Below are positions 34,785 to 46,234 of a DNA stretch of 64,000 nucleotides, piece by piece. A program made the position numbers and the translations under genes. The first letter of the stretch is position 1. Every line of letters begins with the position of its first letter. This DNA comes from Diphasiastrum complanatum (taxonomy: Eukaryota > Streptophyta > Lycopodiopsida > Lycopodiales > Lycopodiaceae): positions 21,847,805 through 21,911,804 of the forward strand of contig CM055111.1 in the NCBI GenBank assembly GCA_029204225.1, given 5' to 3'. The notes beneath the pieces were generated by a model. The model was not told the DNA's origin. It saw only the letters and a program-made list of their open reading frames with translations, and made no database searches.

Positions 34785-35870
34785 CTTTGAGGTCGATAAA
34801 CTAATCTTCGATGAAGATGACATCTCGACTAGTGAATATCTTCGACTCGATAGGATCATACAGCTTATAAGCATTTTTTGAAGTAGTGTAGCTGATGAAA
34901 ATAGATTCTATACTCTGGAACTCGAGCTTCTTTGTGAGATCATGCGGAATTTCCGCATAAGCGATACATCCAAGAACTCGTAAGTTTGATAATGATGGTT
35001 TGGAGCCTATCCAAACTTCATATGACATTTTGTCTGAGAGACCTTTAGTAGGACATCTGTTATGAATATAAGCTGCAGTGAAAACAGCTTCAGCCCAGAA
35101 GGACTATGGCAATGTCGCATGCGCAAGCATACACTTGGCCTATTTGACTAAGGTTCTATTCTTTCTCTCAACAAGTCCATTTTATTGAGGTGAATAGGAG
35201 GTAATGTATTGTTGCCCAATGCCGTTGTTAAGGCAATACTCTTTGAGTTCGGGTAGAGATATATTCACCCCCGTTGTCGGACCTCATTGCTTTAATTCTT
35301 TTACCAATTTCATTTTTTACACGCTCTTTGAATTGTTGAGAGATTCTGAAAGCCTCCAATTTATGCTTCATGAAATAAACAACTGTTCTTCTAGAATATT
35401 CGTCAATGAAGGTAATAAAATACTTTGCATCACGCAATGGTGGATTTGCATTGGACCACATATATATGAATGAACAACGTCTAATAGATCTTTTATTGCA
35501 TGCCTATGACTCGATCTAAAGGGAATCCTAGTCTACTTTCCAAGGATACAGCTATGACAGACAGGGTGGTTGACTTTGTCGGTTGGATAGTCGAGATCAA
35601 GTGCTAGGGATTGTTTGGACATGTTCAATATAGATGTATGATTCAAGTTTCCTAATCTTTGATGCCATAGTAATGCTTTATTGACAAGAACAGAGGTTTT
35701 CAAGACTTGACCAGTATCAGAATAACAATGTGCCAATCTATATAAGTATCCATGTCTCTTGCCGAGTGCAAGGACCTTATTTTCTCTATTGATGACTCAA
35801 ACTCTACCCTATGAGCTAAATTAGTGATTCTACTTACTGATAATAGGTTTTTAGAGAGTTTAGGAACACA
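34785..35870 (-). pseudogene. Copia B integrase, minus strand (left arm)
   Basis: On the minus strand: LWHQRLGNLNHTSILN, CHSCILGK then a stop, core segment KYFITFIDEYSRRTVVYFMK, MRSDNGGEYIS, ERKNRTLV, then MSYEVWIGSKPSLSNLRVLG to SKIFTSRDVIFIED (34801). Both acidic landmarks SDNGG and VERKN are present, but stops occur at CILGK*, VLP* and elsewhere. Integrase would insert element DNA into the genome. Its mirror on the right arm is continuous with gag and protease; here those parts are missing at the inner boundary, 35870. Confidence 0.85.
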
Positions 35871-35959
35871 ATTTTTCTCTCAAATTTATAAACTAGGAGA
35901 TTCGCCTTTCTCCCAAACAATAATGAAATATGAAGAATGAAATTGCAAATGCGATTTGC
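35871..35959. other. Left edge of palindrome spacer
   Basis: About 90 bases found nowhere else in the window; no feature seen. Confidence 0.5.
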
Positions 35960-36935
35960 CAAATGCCCTACAGAGCTCCCCCTCAATCCAAAATCATCAT
36001 TAAATGCAGCCATCCATGTATACATCATGTGCATCCATCGCGAATCATTCATAGGTGCTCTTGAAACTCACTGCCCCTGCAACCAACTAAGGAAGTACAC
36101 AAGACTAGCAAAATCTTCCTTGTTGTCCTGTACATCCAGAATTTGCAAGAACATGAAGTGCTCTCACAACACAGATCACAGACACCCCTTCGATCCTCTA
36201 TAGTCACTACCTTTTGCAACAATCACCTACAGACCCAAAAAAAATATTGTCCTTACTACAAGCAGCTCTCTGCTTTCCACTACAACCTTCAACGTCATGC
36301 CAAATTGCAACCTCTTTCATGAATCACAGAGAACAAGCACTAAAATGTCAAGCTCATTGCTTGGCCTTCAAGCAGCTGACACTTGCTTCGTGACATTGCC
36401 CTCCAAGCTCCTCTTGCTTCGTCCTTCGAGAAATTGCTCGCTTCACAATGTCAATACAACCACCATAGGGCTGCCACACCACGGACTTCAGTCATTATCT
36501 TCCAAGTGCCTCTTGCTTGATCCTTCAAGCAAGAGGCGCTGGAAGGTTGAAACCCAATGCCATCGACATTTGTTGCTTCCAAAGCTACACTCCAAGCTTC
36601 TCTAAATGCTTGGCCCTTCAAGCAACCAACACTTGCTTCATGACATTGCCCTCCAAGCTCCTCTTGCTTTGTCCTTCAAGCACGTGCTCGCTTGGAGTTT
36701 GGCGACAAAAACCCTCAAAATTCATTTCCACTTTATTATATTTAAATCTACCTACTCTTTTCACTTTCAAACCATTCTTTCTCATCAATTTCTTTTTCAT
36801 ACCCACCTTTACTTATTCAAAGGAAAACCACCATTGTTGTTGTCGTTGTTATCAAAGGTTGAACTTGTTAAAGTTTCGGCAGTGCTCTCTGGTCAAACTT
36901 TATTAGTAACGGTCAAGCATTCCCTCGTGTAATGT
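35960..36935. other. CTTGCTT-rich segment (copy 3 of 15681-16655)
   Basis: Starts at CTACAGAGCTCCCCCTC, the point where it departs from unrelated sequence. Same internal near-repeat and hairpin as the other copies; the GRP94 fragment and the Helitron are absent to its left. Confidence 0.45.
36499..36545. repeat. Near-perfect short hairpin (copy 3)
   Basis: Same arms and TCCT loop as 16220-16266. Confidence 0.8.
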
Positions 36936-37184
36936 GAAATAAGCTGCTCAAGCATTTGCATATTGATTTCTCTAAATAGATGCACTTATACCTCCCTCTG
37001 AACATCCTTATGCAGCAATTTGGTAGTCTCTTCTCACTGTTGTTCGCACAGTTTCAAGCTCTTATCTACAGCCTCAACTTTAGATATTATTGCTTGCCCC
37101 ATTTGGGTTTGTTGTTTATCTATTGAATTGAATGAATTGTTGATATTGTGCTTAAACTCTTCTACATATTGTGCTTAAAAAATG
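36936..37184 (-). pseudogene. Unknown degenerate coding stretch (shortened copy)
   Basis: Corresponds to parts of 16656-17110, but the bases equal to about 16694-16850 are deleted after TTGATTTCTC, and another deletion lies near 37165. The coiled-coil-like segment (KQQTQMGQAIISKVEAVDK) remains. Confidence 0.35.
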
Positions 37185-39170
37185 ATTGATGTGCTAATGA
37201 GAAAAAAAAAATTGGCAGCCACATTGATTAGTGCATCGCAATGCACGAGTTCAGTGGCAATCAAGATCCATGAAGGTCTCGGTTGTGGAGGCCGAGTGTT
37301 GGTTCTCATAGCCTCAAAAGACTATTTTGTAGCAAAAGGACCAAATATTAGAGTTTCGTTTGTAATGTCTCCTGGCGTAAATTCCATGGGCCTGGCATGT
37401 GAAGCTCAGAAGCTCGATGCTCGAAGTCGAACAATTGACCCCCCCGGCTTGTCAGATCGATCATCGATGATCAAGACACAATTGCTTTCAAGCTTGCCCT
37501 CTACATATGAGAACTGGGTGATGATCATATCGACACACTCAGATTTAACTCTTACTAGAGTTATCACTATGTTGCTGCAAGAATACAATTGAAGAATTCA
37601 AGGCACTTCATCGACTTCATCATCTCGCGCTCTATATGTCAACAAAGGCTCAAAACGATAGAAGTAGAAAAGCTCTAAGCAGTCCGCATCAAATCGGAAA
37701 CCGATGCAAAGGCAAGAACAATTATCAAATCCACAGTTGAAGAAGAAGATATTCTGTAAGTATGCAAGTGCGCTAATCATGAAATCTCGGATTGCAAGGT
37801 TCTCAAAGCGAAGAATGCCAACAAGCAACCGATCAATAGGCGAATGCAGTCCCCCCATCTCCTGAACTCGACATAGAGGAGGAACATTTATGGTCAAAGA
37901 CCAAAAGTCCCTATTGGGTACTTCTTGGTTTCTAGAGTCTGGAGCATGTTCACTCCTATACGCCTTACAGTACAAAGAAGTATGTTTATCTTGGTGACAA
38001 TAGCACACACACTATCGAAGGTGAAGGCACTATAAGATTGAAATTCTAGCATGATCAATTCAAACTACTATTAAAAGCTTTGTTTGTTCCTAAACTCTCT
38101 AAAAACCAATTATCAGTAAGTAGAATCACTAATTTAGCTCATAGGGTAGAGTTTGAGTCATCAATAGAGAAAATAAGGTCCTTGCACTCGGCAAGAGACA
38201 TGGATACTTATATAGATTGGCACATTGTTATTCTGATACTGGTCAAGTCTTGAAAACCTCTGTTCTTGTCAATAAAGCATTACTATGGCATCAAAGATTA
38301 GGAAACTTGAATCATACATCTGTATTGAACATGTCCAAACAATCCCTAGCACTTGATCTCGACTATCCAACCGACAAAGTCAACCACCCTGTCTGTCATA
38401 GCTGCATCCTTGGAAAGTAGACTAGGATTCCCTTTAGATCGAGTCATAGGCATGCAACAAAAGATCTATTAGACGTTGTTCATTCATATATATGTGGTCC
38501 AATGCAAATCCACCATTGCGTGATGCAAAGTATTTTATTACCTTCATTGACGAATATTCTAGAAGAACAGTGGTTTATTTCATGAAGCATAAATTGGAGG
38601 CTTTCAGAATCTCTCAACAATTCAAAGAGCGTGTAAAAAATGAAATTGGTAAAAGAATTAAAGCAATGAGGTCCGACAACGGGGGTGAATATATCTCTAC
38701 CCGAACTCAAAGAGTATTGCCTTAACAACGGCATTGGGCAACAATACATTACCTCCTATTCACCTCAATAAAATGGACTTGTTGAGAGAAAGAATAGAAC
38801 CTTAGTCAAATAGGCCAAGTGTATGCTTGCGCATGCGACATTGCCATAGTCCTTCTGGGCTGAAGCTGTTTTCACTGCAGCTTATATTCATAACAGATGT
38901 CCTACTAAAGGTCTCTCAGACAAAATGTCATATGAAGTTTGGATAGGCTCCAAACCATCATTATCAAACTTACGAGTTCTTGGATGTATCGCTTATGTGC
39001 AAATTCCGCATGATCTCACAAAGAAGCTCGAGATCCAGAGTATAGAATCTATTTTCATCAGCTACACTACTTCAAAAAATGCTTATAAGTTTTATGATCC
39101 TATCGAGTCGAAGATATTCACTAGTCGAGATGTCATCTTCATCGAAGATTAGTTTATCGACCTCAAAGGT
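37185..39170 (+). pseudogene. Copia B gag-protease-integrase (most continuous copy)
   Basis: Order: gag SDRSSMIKTQLLSSLPSTYE, zinc knuckle near 37755-37800, protease WFLESGACS near 37920-37950 (the usual catalytic Asp is Glu here), integrase LWHQRLGNLNHTSVLN, CHSCILGK with a stop, KYFITFIDEYSRRTVVYFMK, MRSDNGGEYIS, VERKNRTLV, and the tail MSYEVWIGSKPSLSN to TSRDVIFIED (39152). From 38088 on it lies inside the right palindrome arm. No RT follows; the sequence passes into inverted copia C. Confidence 0.85.
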
Positions 39171-39439
39171 AAGAGAAAAGCTCATATAGCCAAACTATGA
39201 AACTCTCCGAGTTATTGAACTTTCCAGTTCTCAAGTTGTCTATTCCTATTGAAGGTCCTAGCTCGTCTACTCCAAACGAATAGTCTTTTGCAAATTTAAT
39301 CCTCAATGGAGGTGGGTCATCAATATTCTAATCATTAATTGCTCCCTAAGATAAGGGTTGTAGGGTGAAGGGTTTAGGTTTATAGAGCAAGGGTTTTAAT
39401 ATTTAGGATATGGGGTTGGTTGACTTATGTTATACTCCT
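39171..39439. other. Chimeric junction between copia B and copia C (right arm)
   Basis: Mirror of 34526-34784. Includes AGGGTTTAGGTTTATAG, only superficially telomere-like. Confidence 0.45.
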
Positions 39440-40413
39440 TTTCTTCTAAATGTTACATTGTTGAGTAAGGTTAAGAATTTCCTTTTGGAAAGTCGCATGG
39501 GAGCTAGCCCAACTATCAATCCACCAAGTGTCCTTTGAGTTGCTTTTGCTTGTTGGAGTGGATATAGATGCCATCAAAGATGAGATCTCCTCATCTCCAT
39601 CCTCTTCATATGCAAGGTTCCCTTGTTTGTCCTCCTCCTCTTTTGCTCTTAGCCTCTTGTAGCATTCAGATGCATAATGCCCCTTCTTTCCACAAAAGAA
39701 GCATTTTTGTTTTAACTTGTCCTTTGAGCTTGATGCATCATCCTCTTCTTTAGCCTCCTTTGGATGCTTCTTCTTCCATTGGTCTTCTTTTTGCCCTTGA
39801 ATGAGAAATTGGCTTTCTCATCACCATCCTGCAAAGACAAGGAACTCATCCTAGATTTTGCATGGAGCATCCTACACTCTTTAGCCACTAATACACTATG
39901 AAGTTTTTCTATAGTTGGCAAAGTGTCTTGGATGGCAAAACTTTGGACCAAATTTGCAAAGTCATCTCCTAGACCATTTAGGACAATTTGTACAAGCTCT
40001 CCATCATGAATCTTCTCTCCAATGGAAGCCAACGAGACTTGTTTTCGAGTACATAATCTTGTGCACTCTCCTCACTTCTCCTCATGCTTTGCAGATCTGA
40101 TTCCTAAGCATTAGAATCCCCGAAGTGTTACTAGATTCATAGATTGATTTTAAAGACTCCCAAGCCTCTTTAGCACTCATGCTAATACTTCTCTCAACAA
40201 ATCATTCATCTTCACACAAATAAGTGCAAGCCAAGATCTCTTCTTGTATCTAGCTAACTCATGTGCACCTAGAGGTTCATCTTCATCTTCAATCAAGAAC
40301 TCATAAAGGTATTGGAGCACCAAAAGTGACTCCATCCTAACCTTCCAAACAACATAATTTGTAGAATTCAATCTCTCACTAGCTTCTAGAAGGTATGCTC
40401 CAGCAGATCCCAT
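39440..40413 (-). pseudogene. Copia C gag and start of protease (right arm)
   Basis: Mirror of 33545-34525: MGSAGAYLLEASERLNSTNY, a stop after LLREVLA (40177), UBN2 core IGEKIHDGELVQIVLNGLGD, zinc knuckle CFFCGKKGHYASEC near 39700-39660. Protease reads WWIDSWASSH, so the Asp survives here while the Gly is Trp. The left arm has NSR at the same place: the two arms decayed by different substitutions after duplication. Confidence 0.85.
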
Positions 40414-41216
40414 CTTACTAGTGACTTCTAAAACAAGAAATAGATTTGATTGACTTGAAACTCACAAAGGTCTCACACTTGCAATGTTTCACTCAAATTT
40501 GATTTCTAATCCAACAAATGGACTTATAATCACATTTCTATCACTCCCTCACAAAGCCGAAATGAAAATAAGATGAAGTGAAAACTCTTTTCAATCAAAT
40601 CTTGCCAAGAAATGGATTTGATTGTCTCTAGAAGCTCACTAAGGTCTCTTTCTTGTAGTGTCTCACTCAAATTAGATTCCTAATCCAACAAATGGACTTA
40701 TAATATCAGCTCTAGCACTCCCTCACAAAGTTGGAATGAAGATAAGATGACGTGATCTTGCCAATTTTGGCTATTTTTGGACAATAACATGACTAACTCT
40801 CCCTCACACTTTTTTATGTACTTTCAAGACCTGTAAAACAAGTTTAGAGGACCTGAATTCAGCCTAGATTAATTAGATCTCATGACCCTAAGTCAAATCT
40901 AATCAATGGCACTCAATCTTGGTAGCTTATCTTAAGATTTCCACCAAAAATTACATCAAAAGCTCACAAATTGAATTTCTGTGGATCAAATGTTTACCAT
41001 GCATTAAATGAATACCATGCATCAAATGAATACCATGCATTAAATGCAGGTTCAGAGGTGCCCACACGTGGACAGTACGGATTTGGACCCCTACCAATTT
41101 TGGGATCAAATCTCCTCACCAAAATCAAAATTCTAGCTTGCCCTCTCAATACTAGTTTTTAGCACCAAAACTTGCTAAAAATGGATTTGCTTTTGATAAA
41201 TGGCTTATGCTCTAGT
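40414..41216 (-). other. Copia C leader (right arm)
   Basis: Mirror of 32779-33544 with the same tandem duplication. Near 41000-41045 a short ATACCATGCAT...AAATG unit is present about three times; the left arm has it once. Confidence 0.65.
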
Positions 41217-41233
41217 ACTTGCCTCTGATACCA
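41217..41233 (-). other. Primer binding site, initiator-Met type (right arm)
   Basis: Minus strand TGGTATCAGAGGCAAGT following the LTR end. Confidence 0.85.
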
Positions 41234-41522
41234 TGTGAAAGTACTATACTTTAGGACCATAAATGGATCTACAAAAGATCCACAAGAGTGTTTGGATGCT
41301 TGCTTAACAATCTATCAAAAAACTAGACACAGAAAAGTTGATCTAGATTGGCAATTTGACAAACAACAAGCATTAACAATCAAAAGCATTGATCAACATG
41401 GAAATACGGTCCCACACATGTGTACTACAGGCTGTAGTACGGCCTTCAACCTGAGAAACAAATAGAAACTGATTTGGTTTCATTAAACTCAATGTACATA
41501 GTGAACTAGCTTGAGATTGCCA
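41234..41522 (-). repeat. Copia C LTR part (right arm)
   Basis: Starts TGTGAAAG on the plus strand next to the PBS; extends to the palindrome edge, where similarity to the left arm ends. It may continue into 41523-41892. Confidence 0.65.
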
Positions 41523-41892
41523 ATGAGCTCCAAAAATATTCTATCTTCTCACTATGGGAGCTTGGAATACATAGCAAATTCGACTTCCTTCTTGAAGTTA
41601 GGTGGATTTCCAGCATGTAATAAGGAAGTTAACTCACCCTTCTTGCCCTAAAATGAAACCTAGATCCTAGACTTATGCTTGGTAGGTAGCTAGTTGGTCA
41701 AATTTTCACCTTAGACTTAGGTGTAGGTCCTATAAAGTAGGGATGACCACCAAATAGACATGACCAACTCTCTTGAATTTACTTAACCTACATTAGGAGT
41801 GGGTTTCCACGTGGCATCTTGGCCTTCCATGTGTGGAACCCAATTATACACAATATTTGCAAAGTTCTACATGGCTAGATTTGCCAAAATAG
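41523..41892. other. Unassigned single-copy stretch
   Basis: About 370 bases without a reading frame or a match elsewhere in the window. It may be the remaining part of the copia C LTR, which the left arm lost at its boundary. Confidence 0.4.
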
Positions 41893-42576
41893 GCTATTTT
41901 TCACAAAAAACTTCAGCAAAATCACCATGCAAAAAATTTCCACAAGTATAGTACATAAAATTAGGGAAAAAAATTTACACTTTTTTAAAATTTTACTCAC
42001 AAAATTGCCAAAATTTCAAACAGACATAACTCGAGCTACAATGAACCTATAAATCACAATACAAAGAGAGACCAAGTGACTGAGAAGCTTGACATGTCAC
42101 CTACGACCTCAGCTTACAGAGCCACATAAAATATGTAGTAGGACTCACTTTCAAAGAGAGGTTTCATGCAGAATCAACCAAATACCAACCTAGCACCCAA
42201 AGAGACATTACCAACAGTCTTAAAAAGTTTATAAGACTTCCGTGAAGCCTTCACTCAAGTCAAGGGATGTAGTATGGGCTGAGAATGAAGATTTTTCAAC
42301 TTGTGGGAGGGTGCTTTAGCGATAAACTTCATAGAGACGGAACACAAGCCTCTGATCACCAATTTACAGGCCTGATAGCTTGTTGGGATGGCCAGGAGGG
42401 GTATAAATAAAGATTGATTGACTTCATGCATGATTCTCTTGTGGATTTCTAGCGATAGATCCCCCAAGAACCCTTTCAAAAAACAATTTTTAGTCTTTTC
42501 AGGCCTTCCTACACCCTCAATTCTCTAAAGTCTTTGCTCTAACTTCATGGAGAACTTCAAAAGATATTGATTAATC
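41893..42576 (-). other. Non-coding flank of block E
   Basis: Matches 63269-62571 inverted. Short frames such as the one at 42255-42479 occur in both copies but resemble no family I know. Probably sequence downstream of the copia E 3' LTR. Confidence 0.4.
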
Positions 42577-42760
42577 TGTGAAGAAATATGAATCATTAAA
42601 ATCCAACCTAATCTCTTGTTCTTTGGTTATGGAAGACAACACAATTTACACCATCGGCAATGTAGAAAATCAACATCTACTTAATGAAAGAGATGCAAAC
42701 TTGATAAGAACTTGATCAAACAGGAGAATAGTGTCCATATTGGATGCTTCAATATTTCTT
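42577..42760 (-). repeat. Copia LTR remnant (3' side of block E)
   Basis: On the plus strand TGTGAAGAAATATG, then CATTAAAATCCAACCT, TTCTTTGGTTATG, CAATGTAGAAAATCAACATC. This parallels the right part of the copia A LTR at 10548. Only the U5-side third is recognisable. The mirror is 62400-62570. Confidence 0.65.
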
Positions 42761-43317
42761 ACATCAATTTTATACATCAAGATATAACTAGAACATGAAG
42801 AACCAAATAGAATTGAAATGAAATGATTCCACCATGCTTCCAACTCTGAACTCTTTGGAAACTAATAGCAACCAAACAATAAATGTCTCTGATGACCACT
42901 TGCTTGCTTGTCTCCTCCATCTTTGTCCTTTCTTGATATGTCTCCACCATAAAACTCCATGAATGCACCTCCATCTCCATCTTGCCAAAAGATGTCATCA
43001 TCACTTGATGACTTGATCATGAATGAGTGTTACAAAAGTTTCATTTCCATCAGCAAAGCCAGCCAAGATTTCTAGTACAACTTTAACATCAATATGATGC
43101 AAAACAATGTAGCTAGTTTCACCATACCTTGACAATTTGCACACATTCACATGAAATTGCTCATACATGAGATAGAACAAGCAAAGTAAACTTGAACAAC
43201 ACTTGATTGCTGCTCCTTTGAACTTACTTGAGTCTTAAAATACCTGCAAAAATAGATCCAAAACATCTTTGCCAATTGACTCTCCTTTGATGCTCTTGAC
43301 AGCTCCAAATTGCCACC
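42761..43317 (-). other. 3' non-coding part of block E
   Basis: Between the integrase linker and the LTR remnant. No RT or RNase H motif can be found, so these domains are deleted. Mirror 61830-62399. Confidence 0.5.
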
Positions 43318-44683
43318 TTACCTTTTGTCTTGTTGAAGCCCTTTGAGATCAACCTCTTGATCATCAACTTGACCATCAAAGTCATTGAACAAACTTTGTT
43401 TTCCAGATTCATTACTTGATGTAAAATCATGAAAATGTCCATCCACTTGCATAGCATCATCTACACAAGAAGAATCATCAAAACATGTGAGAAAAGCAAA
43501 ATGAGTCACTTCCCCTTGCTTACCCTTCTCATCATATGTGAGCCTTGAAGGTGTTTGCCTTTGCCTTGATGTGCTCCTTGGCTTTTGACTTGATGAAGGT
43601 CCTTCATCATCACCATCTAAAGTAGTATCCATGTCATCACCATCGAGAATGTTAGATCCATCCACAACATCATTACTTGAAGACACCTTTGGAATGTTCC
43701 CCTCATAAAAAATGACATCTCTTCCAATAATCACCTTATTAGTACTAGGAATGTAAACCTTATAGGCTTTAGTCAATTCACTATATCCCGCAAATATACA
43801 TTTCCTTGAAGATGGATCCTCCTTTGTCCTATCATCAAGAGCTATATTGACATAGCAAGTGCATCCAAAAGTTCTAAAAACCTGGCCTTTTCTTGAATAG
43901 CATCTTAAAAGGTGTTCTTCCATCCAATATAGCACTCGGCCACCTATTGCATATAAAGTCAGCACACAAGGAAGCTTGATCCCAAAATGGTTTTGGAATA
44001 TTAGCTTCTAACCTCATGGCTTTGGCGCTTTCACATAAAGTTCTATTCTTCCTCTCGGCCACTCCATTTTGTTGTGGTCTCCTTGGAGTCTTGTGTACTC
44101 CCTCTTGATCACATGCTCATCACAAAAGGCCTTGAACTTGGTTGAGATATACTCACCACCATTGGCACTTGATCTTTGTAGAGAATTGGTTCTCTCTTGC
44201 ATTCTTGAACTTGACAAAGACATCATACACTTCATCTTTGCTCTTTAGTAGATAGATCCAACAAAATATACTAAAATCATCAATGAAAGTTACATACATC
44301 TTATCTCCACTATTGCTACTTGTAGTAATTCCCTGAATATCTGAATGTACAACTTGAAAAGTCTTTATAGATCTATAATAAGGTAGTCTACGTGACTTTG
44401 TAAAAGCACAAGACTCACAAACATGCTTGATGCTAGTTAAGGAACTTGGAAGACCAATCACAACTTGCTAGGCTAGCCATTTCCTCCAATGACTTGAAGT
44501 TGAGGTGCCCCATCCTCTTATGCCAAACTTCTTGAATAGGTAGTTGCTCACTTGCAACACATCCAACTTGGTTAGCAATAACGCAAGCATCTAGTTTGAA
44601 TAACTTCCCTTGTCTTTTACCTTTTGCAATCAAGACATCCTTCCTTTTAATCATACAAGTAGTTTAAATTGATCATGCTGAAA
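43318..44683 (-). pseudogene. Copia E integrase without RT, minus strand
   Basis: Reads MIKRKDVLIAKGKRQGKLFK, WHKRMGHLNFKSLEEMASL, then CESCAFTKSRRLPY, VVHSDIQGI, KMYVTFIDDFSIFCWIYLLK, a frameshift, SSANGGEYISTKF, another frameshift, AERKNRTLCESAKAM, FGCTCYVNIALDDRTKEDPS and an acidic linker ending LKGLQQDKR at 43318. The second catalytic Asp (usual SDNGG) is replaced by Ala at the frameshift. RT and RNase H are absent. Gag joins it at about 44700 without protease, so this is an internally deleted derivative. Confidence 0.87.
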
Positions 44684-44699
44684 TGTAGACTTGGATTCA

Positions 44700-44986
44700 A
44701 AACGCTTCTTCAAAAATTCCTAAGCTTCCAAAGATGATGTGCAGTTACCAACTTCTTTGAGAAGCTCTTTGGTAACATTCATCTTTATCATGTGTAGAGC
44801 CTTCTTGGCCCTCTTGTCATACCTCACTTGATCTTGTTGTGTTGTTGGTCTCTCCTCCAAACCTACAACAATACCCAAAACATCATTCATCTCAAGAAGT
44901 GACTCCATCCTCACTTTCCACAATGAATACTTACTTGAGGTAAGCCTATCATTGGCTTCCAACATGACTCCAATTGAGGCTGCCAT
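44700..44986 (-). pseudogene. Copia A/E gag N-terminus (copy 2)
   Basis: MAASIGVMLEANDRLTSSKY to ELLKEVGNCTSSLEA, equivalent to 9679-9945. The rest of gag and the protease are missing; integrase follows within about 35 bases. Confidence 0.82.
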
Positions 44987-45574
44987 GTAGCAATGACCTG
45001 ATCTTCTTTTTCAACCTGTTTCAATGCACAAAGCACTCCTTTGAACAACAACAAATGCTTTCAAAAGGAATCATCAAGATTTTTAACTATCTCAAAAATT
45101 CTCCTTCTAGCACTTATACCAAGCAAATCAACACATAGAATCATGGAATCTTGATCAACCTATGATCTATTCTCAATCTAATGACTTTTGCCACTTCCTA
45201 AGATTTAAACACACTCAAATGAAGTCCAACAACCTCACTATCTAGAGATCCAATCAAAATTAAGGTTTTTACAAAATAACAAAAGATTGATTATTTCAAA
45301 TCTACATGCAAATGTTGAAAATTTGATTATGCAATCTATTAGCCACCACTGAGGCTGATTTAATGATCCAAAACTTTGCCAAATCCAGTATGTGAAATCA
45401 AAAATTGGAATTGATCATGTTTATAGACCTATATAGGGTTTTGATCTACAAAAGATCCAATCTACAAAAGCAAAAAACTCGATTTTGGTGTAGAATCCCC
45501 TCTAGCATGCCCTAGACTTGATATCTTTATCAATCATTGATAGATCTGATTTCCTCCTTCATAACCTAAAACAC
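44987..45574 (-). other. Copia A leader (copy 2)
   Basis: Same as 9946-10533; nothing else seen. Confidence 0.55.
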
Positions 45575-45588
45575 AAGCTCTGATACCA
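45575..45588 (-). other. Primer binding site, initiator-Met type (copy 2)
   Basis: Minus strand TGGTATCAGAGCTT, the canonical copia form, next to the LTR. Confidence 0.9.
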
Positions 45589-46234
45589 TGTGAAAGTTGT
45601 CAGATCATTAAGATCCAATCAACTTGAAAGTTCTTTGGTTAGAAAGAGAAATACACTACCAATCTCACCAATGTAGAAAAATCAGCATCTACACACAATA
45701 TGAGATGCAAACACTAATAGAACTTGATCAAACTTGAATGAAATGATAAAGTACTATTGCTATCCTTAAAAAACCAGCAAGCTACTGTATTTCACACATA
45801 TGGATCCGAAAAGAGCAATTATAGATCATTCTACACATAAATTTCCATGCAATCACAAGTATAGTGCACCAATGGATGGTAGAACCCAAGAGAACCATGT
45901 ATAAGCATGAAATGAGATAGAGCAGAGAGAAGATCGCTCTGTCCATGAGTTACATCATTTTATAACAAGTCCAAATCCTATTTGGCCACTTGGCTTTCCC
46001 TCCAAAATGCTAACCCTATATTTTTGGGTCTAGATTCAATGTACTCAAACTTCAAATTTGAATCTACTCAAACTCGCCTTCTAACTTTCCCACACTTTCA
46101 AAAAGTGTTTATTCAAATGATATTTAGACTAATGAACTTTGAAAGTCAATCTCTAAGTATAAAAACAAAGTTGGCCTCAATATGCCAAATATGGAAATAT
46201 AGCAAATATAATGAAACTAGTTGAATCTTTCACA
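45589..46234 (-). repeat. Copia A LTR, 646 bp (copy 2)
   Basis: TGTGAAAG...CTTTCACA. Inserted at the same base of the Helitron as copy 1, so block C was duplicated after the insertion. Confidence 0.9.

Larger units (their letters stand above)
32463..35870. repeat. Left arm of a 3.4 kb palindrome
   Basis: Reverse complement of 38088-41522, separated by 2.2 kb. The arm holds a copia C LTR, PBS, leader and gag (plus) and then copia B integrase (minus). Differences between arms are isolated substitutions and short indels, for example an extra CATGCATTAAATGAATAC-type unit near 41010 in the right arm. Confidence 0.9.
38088..41522. repeat. Right arm of the 3.4 kb palindrome
   Basis: Reverse complement of 32463-35870. 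Outer edge at GAGATTGCCA near 41522; inner edge near GTTCCTAAACTC at 38088. Confidence 0.9.
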
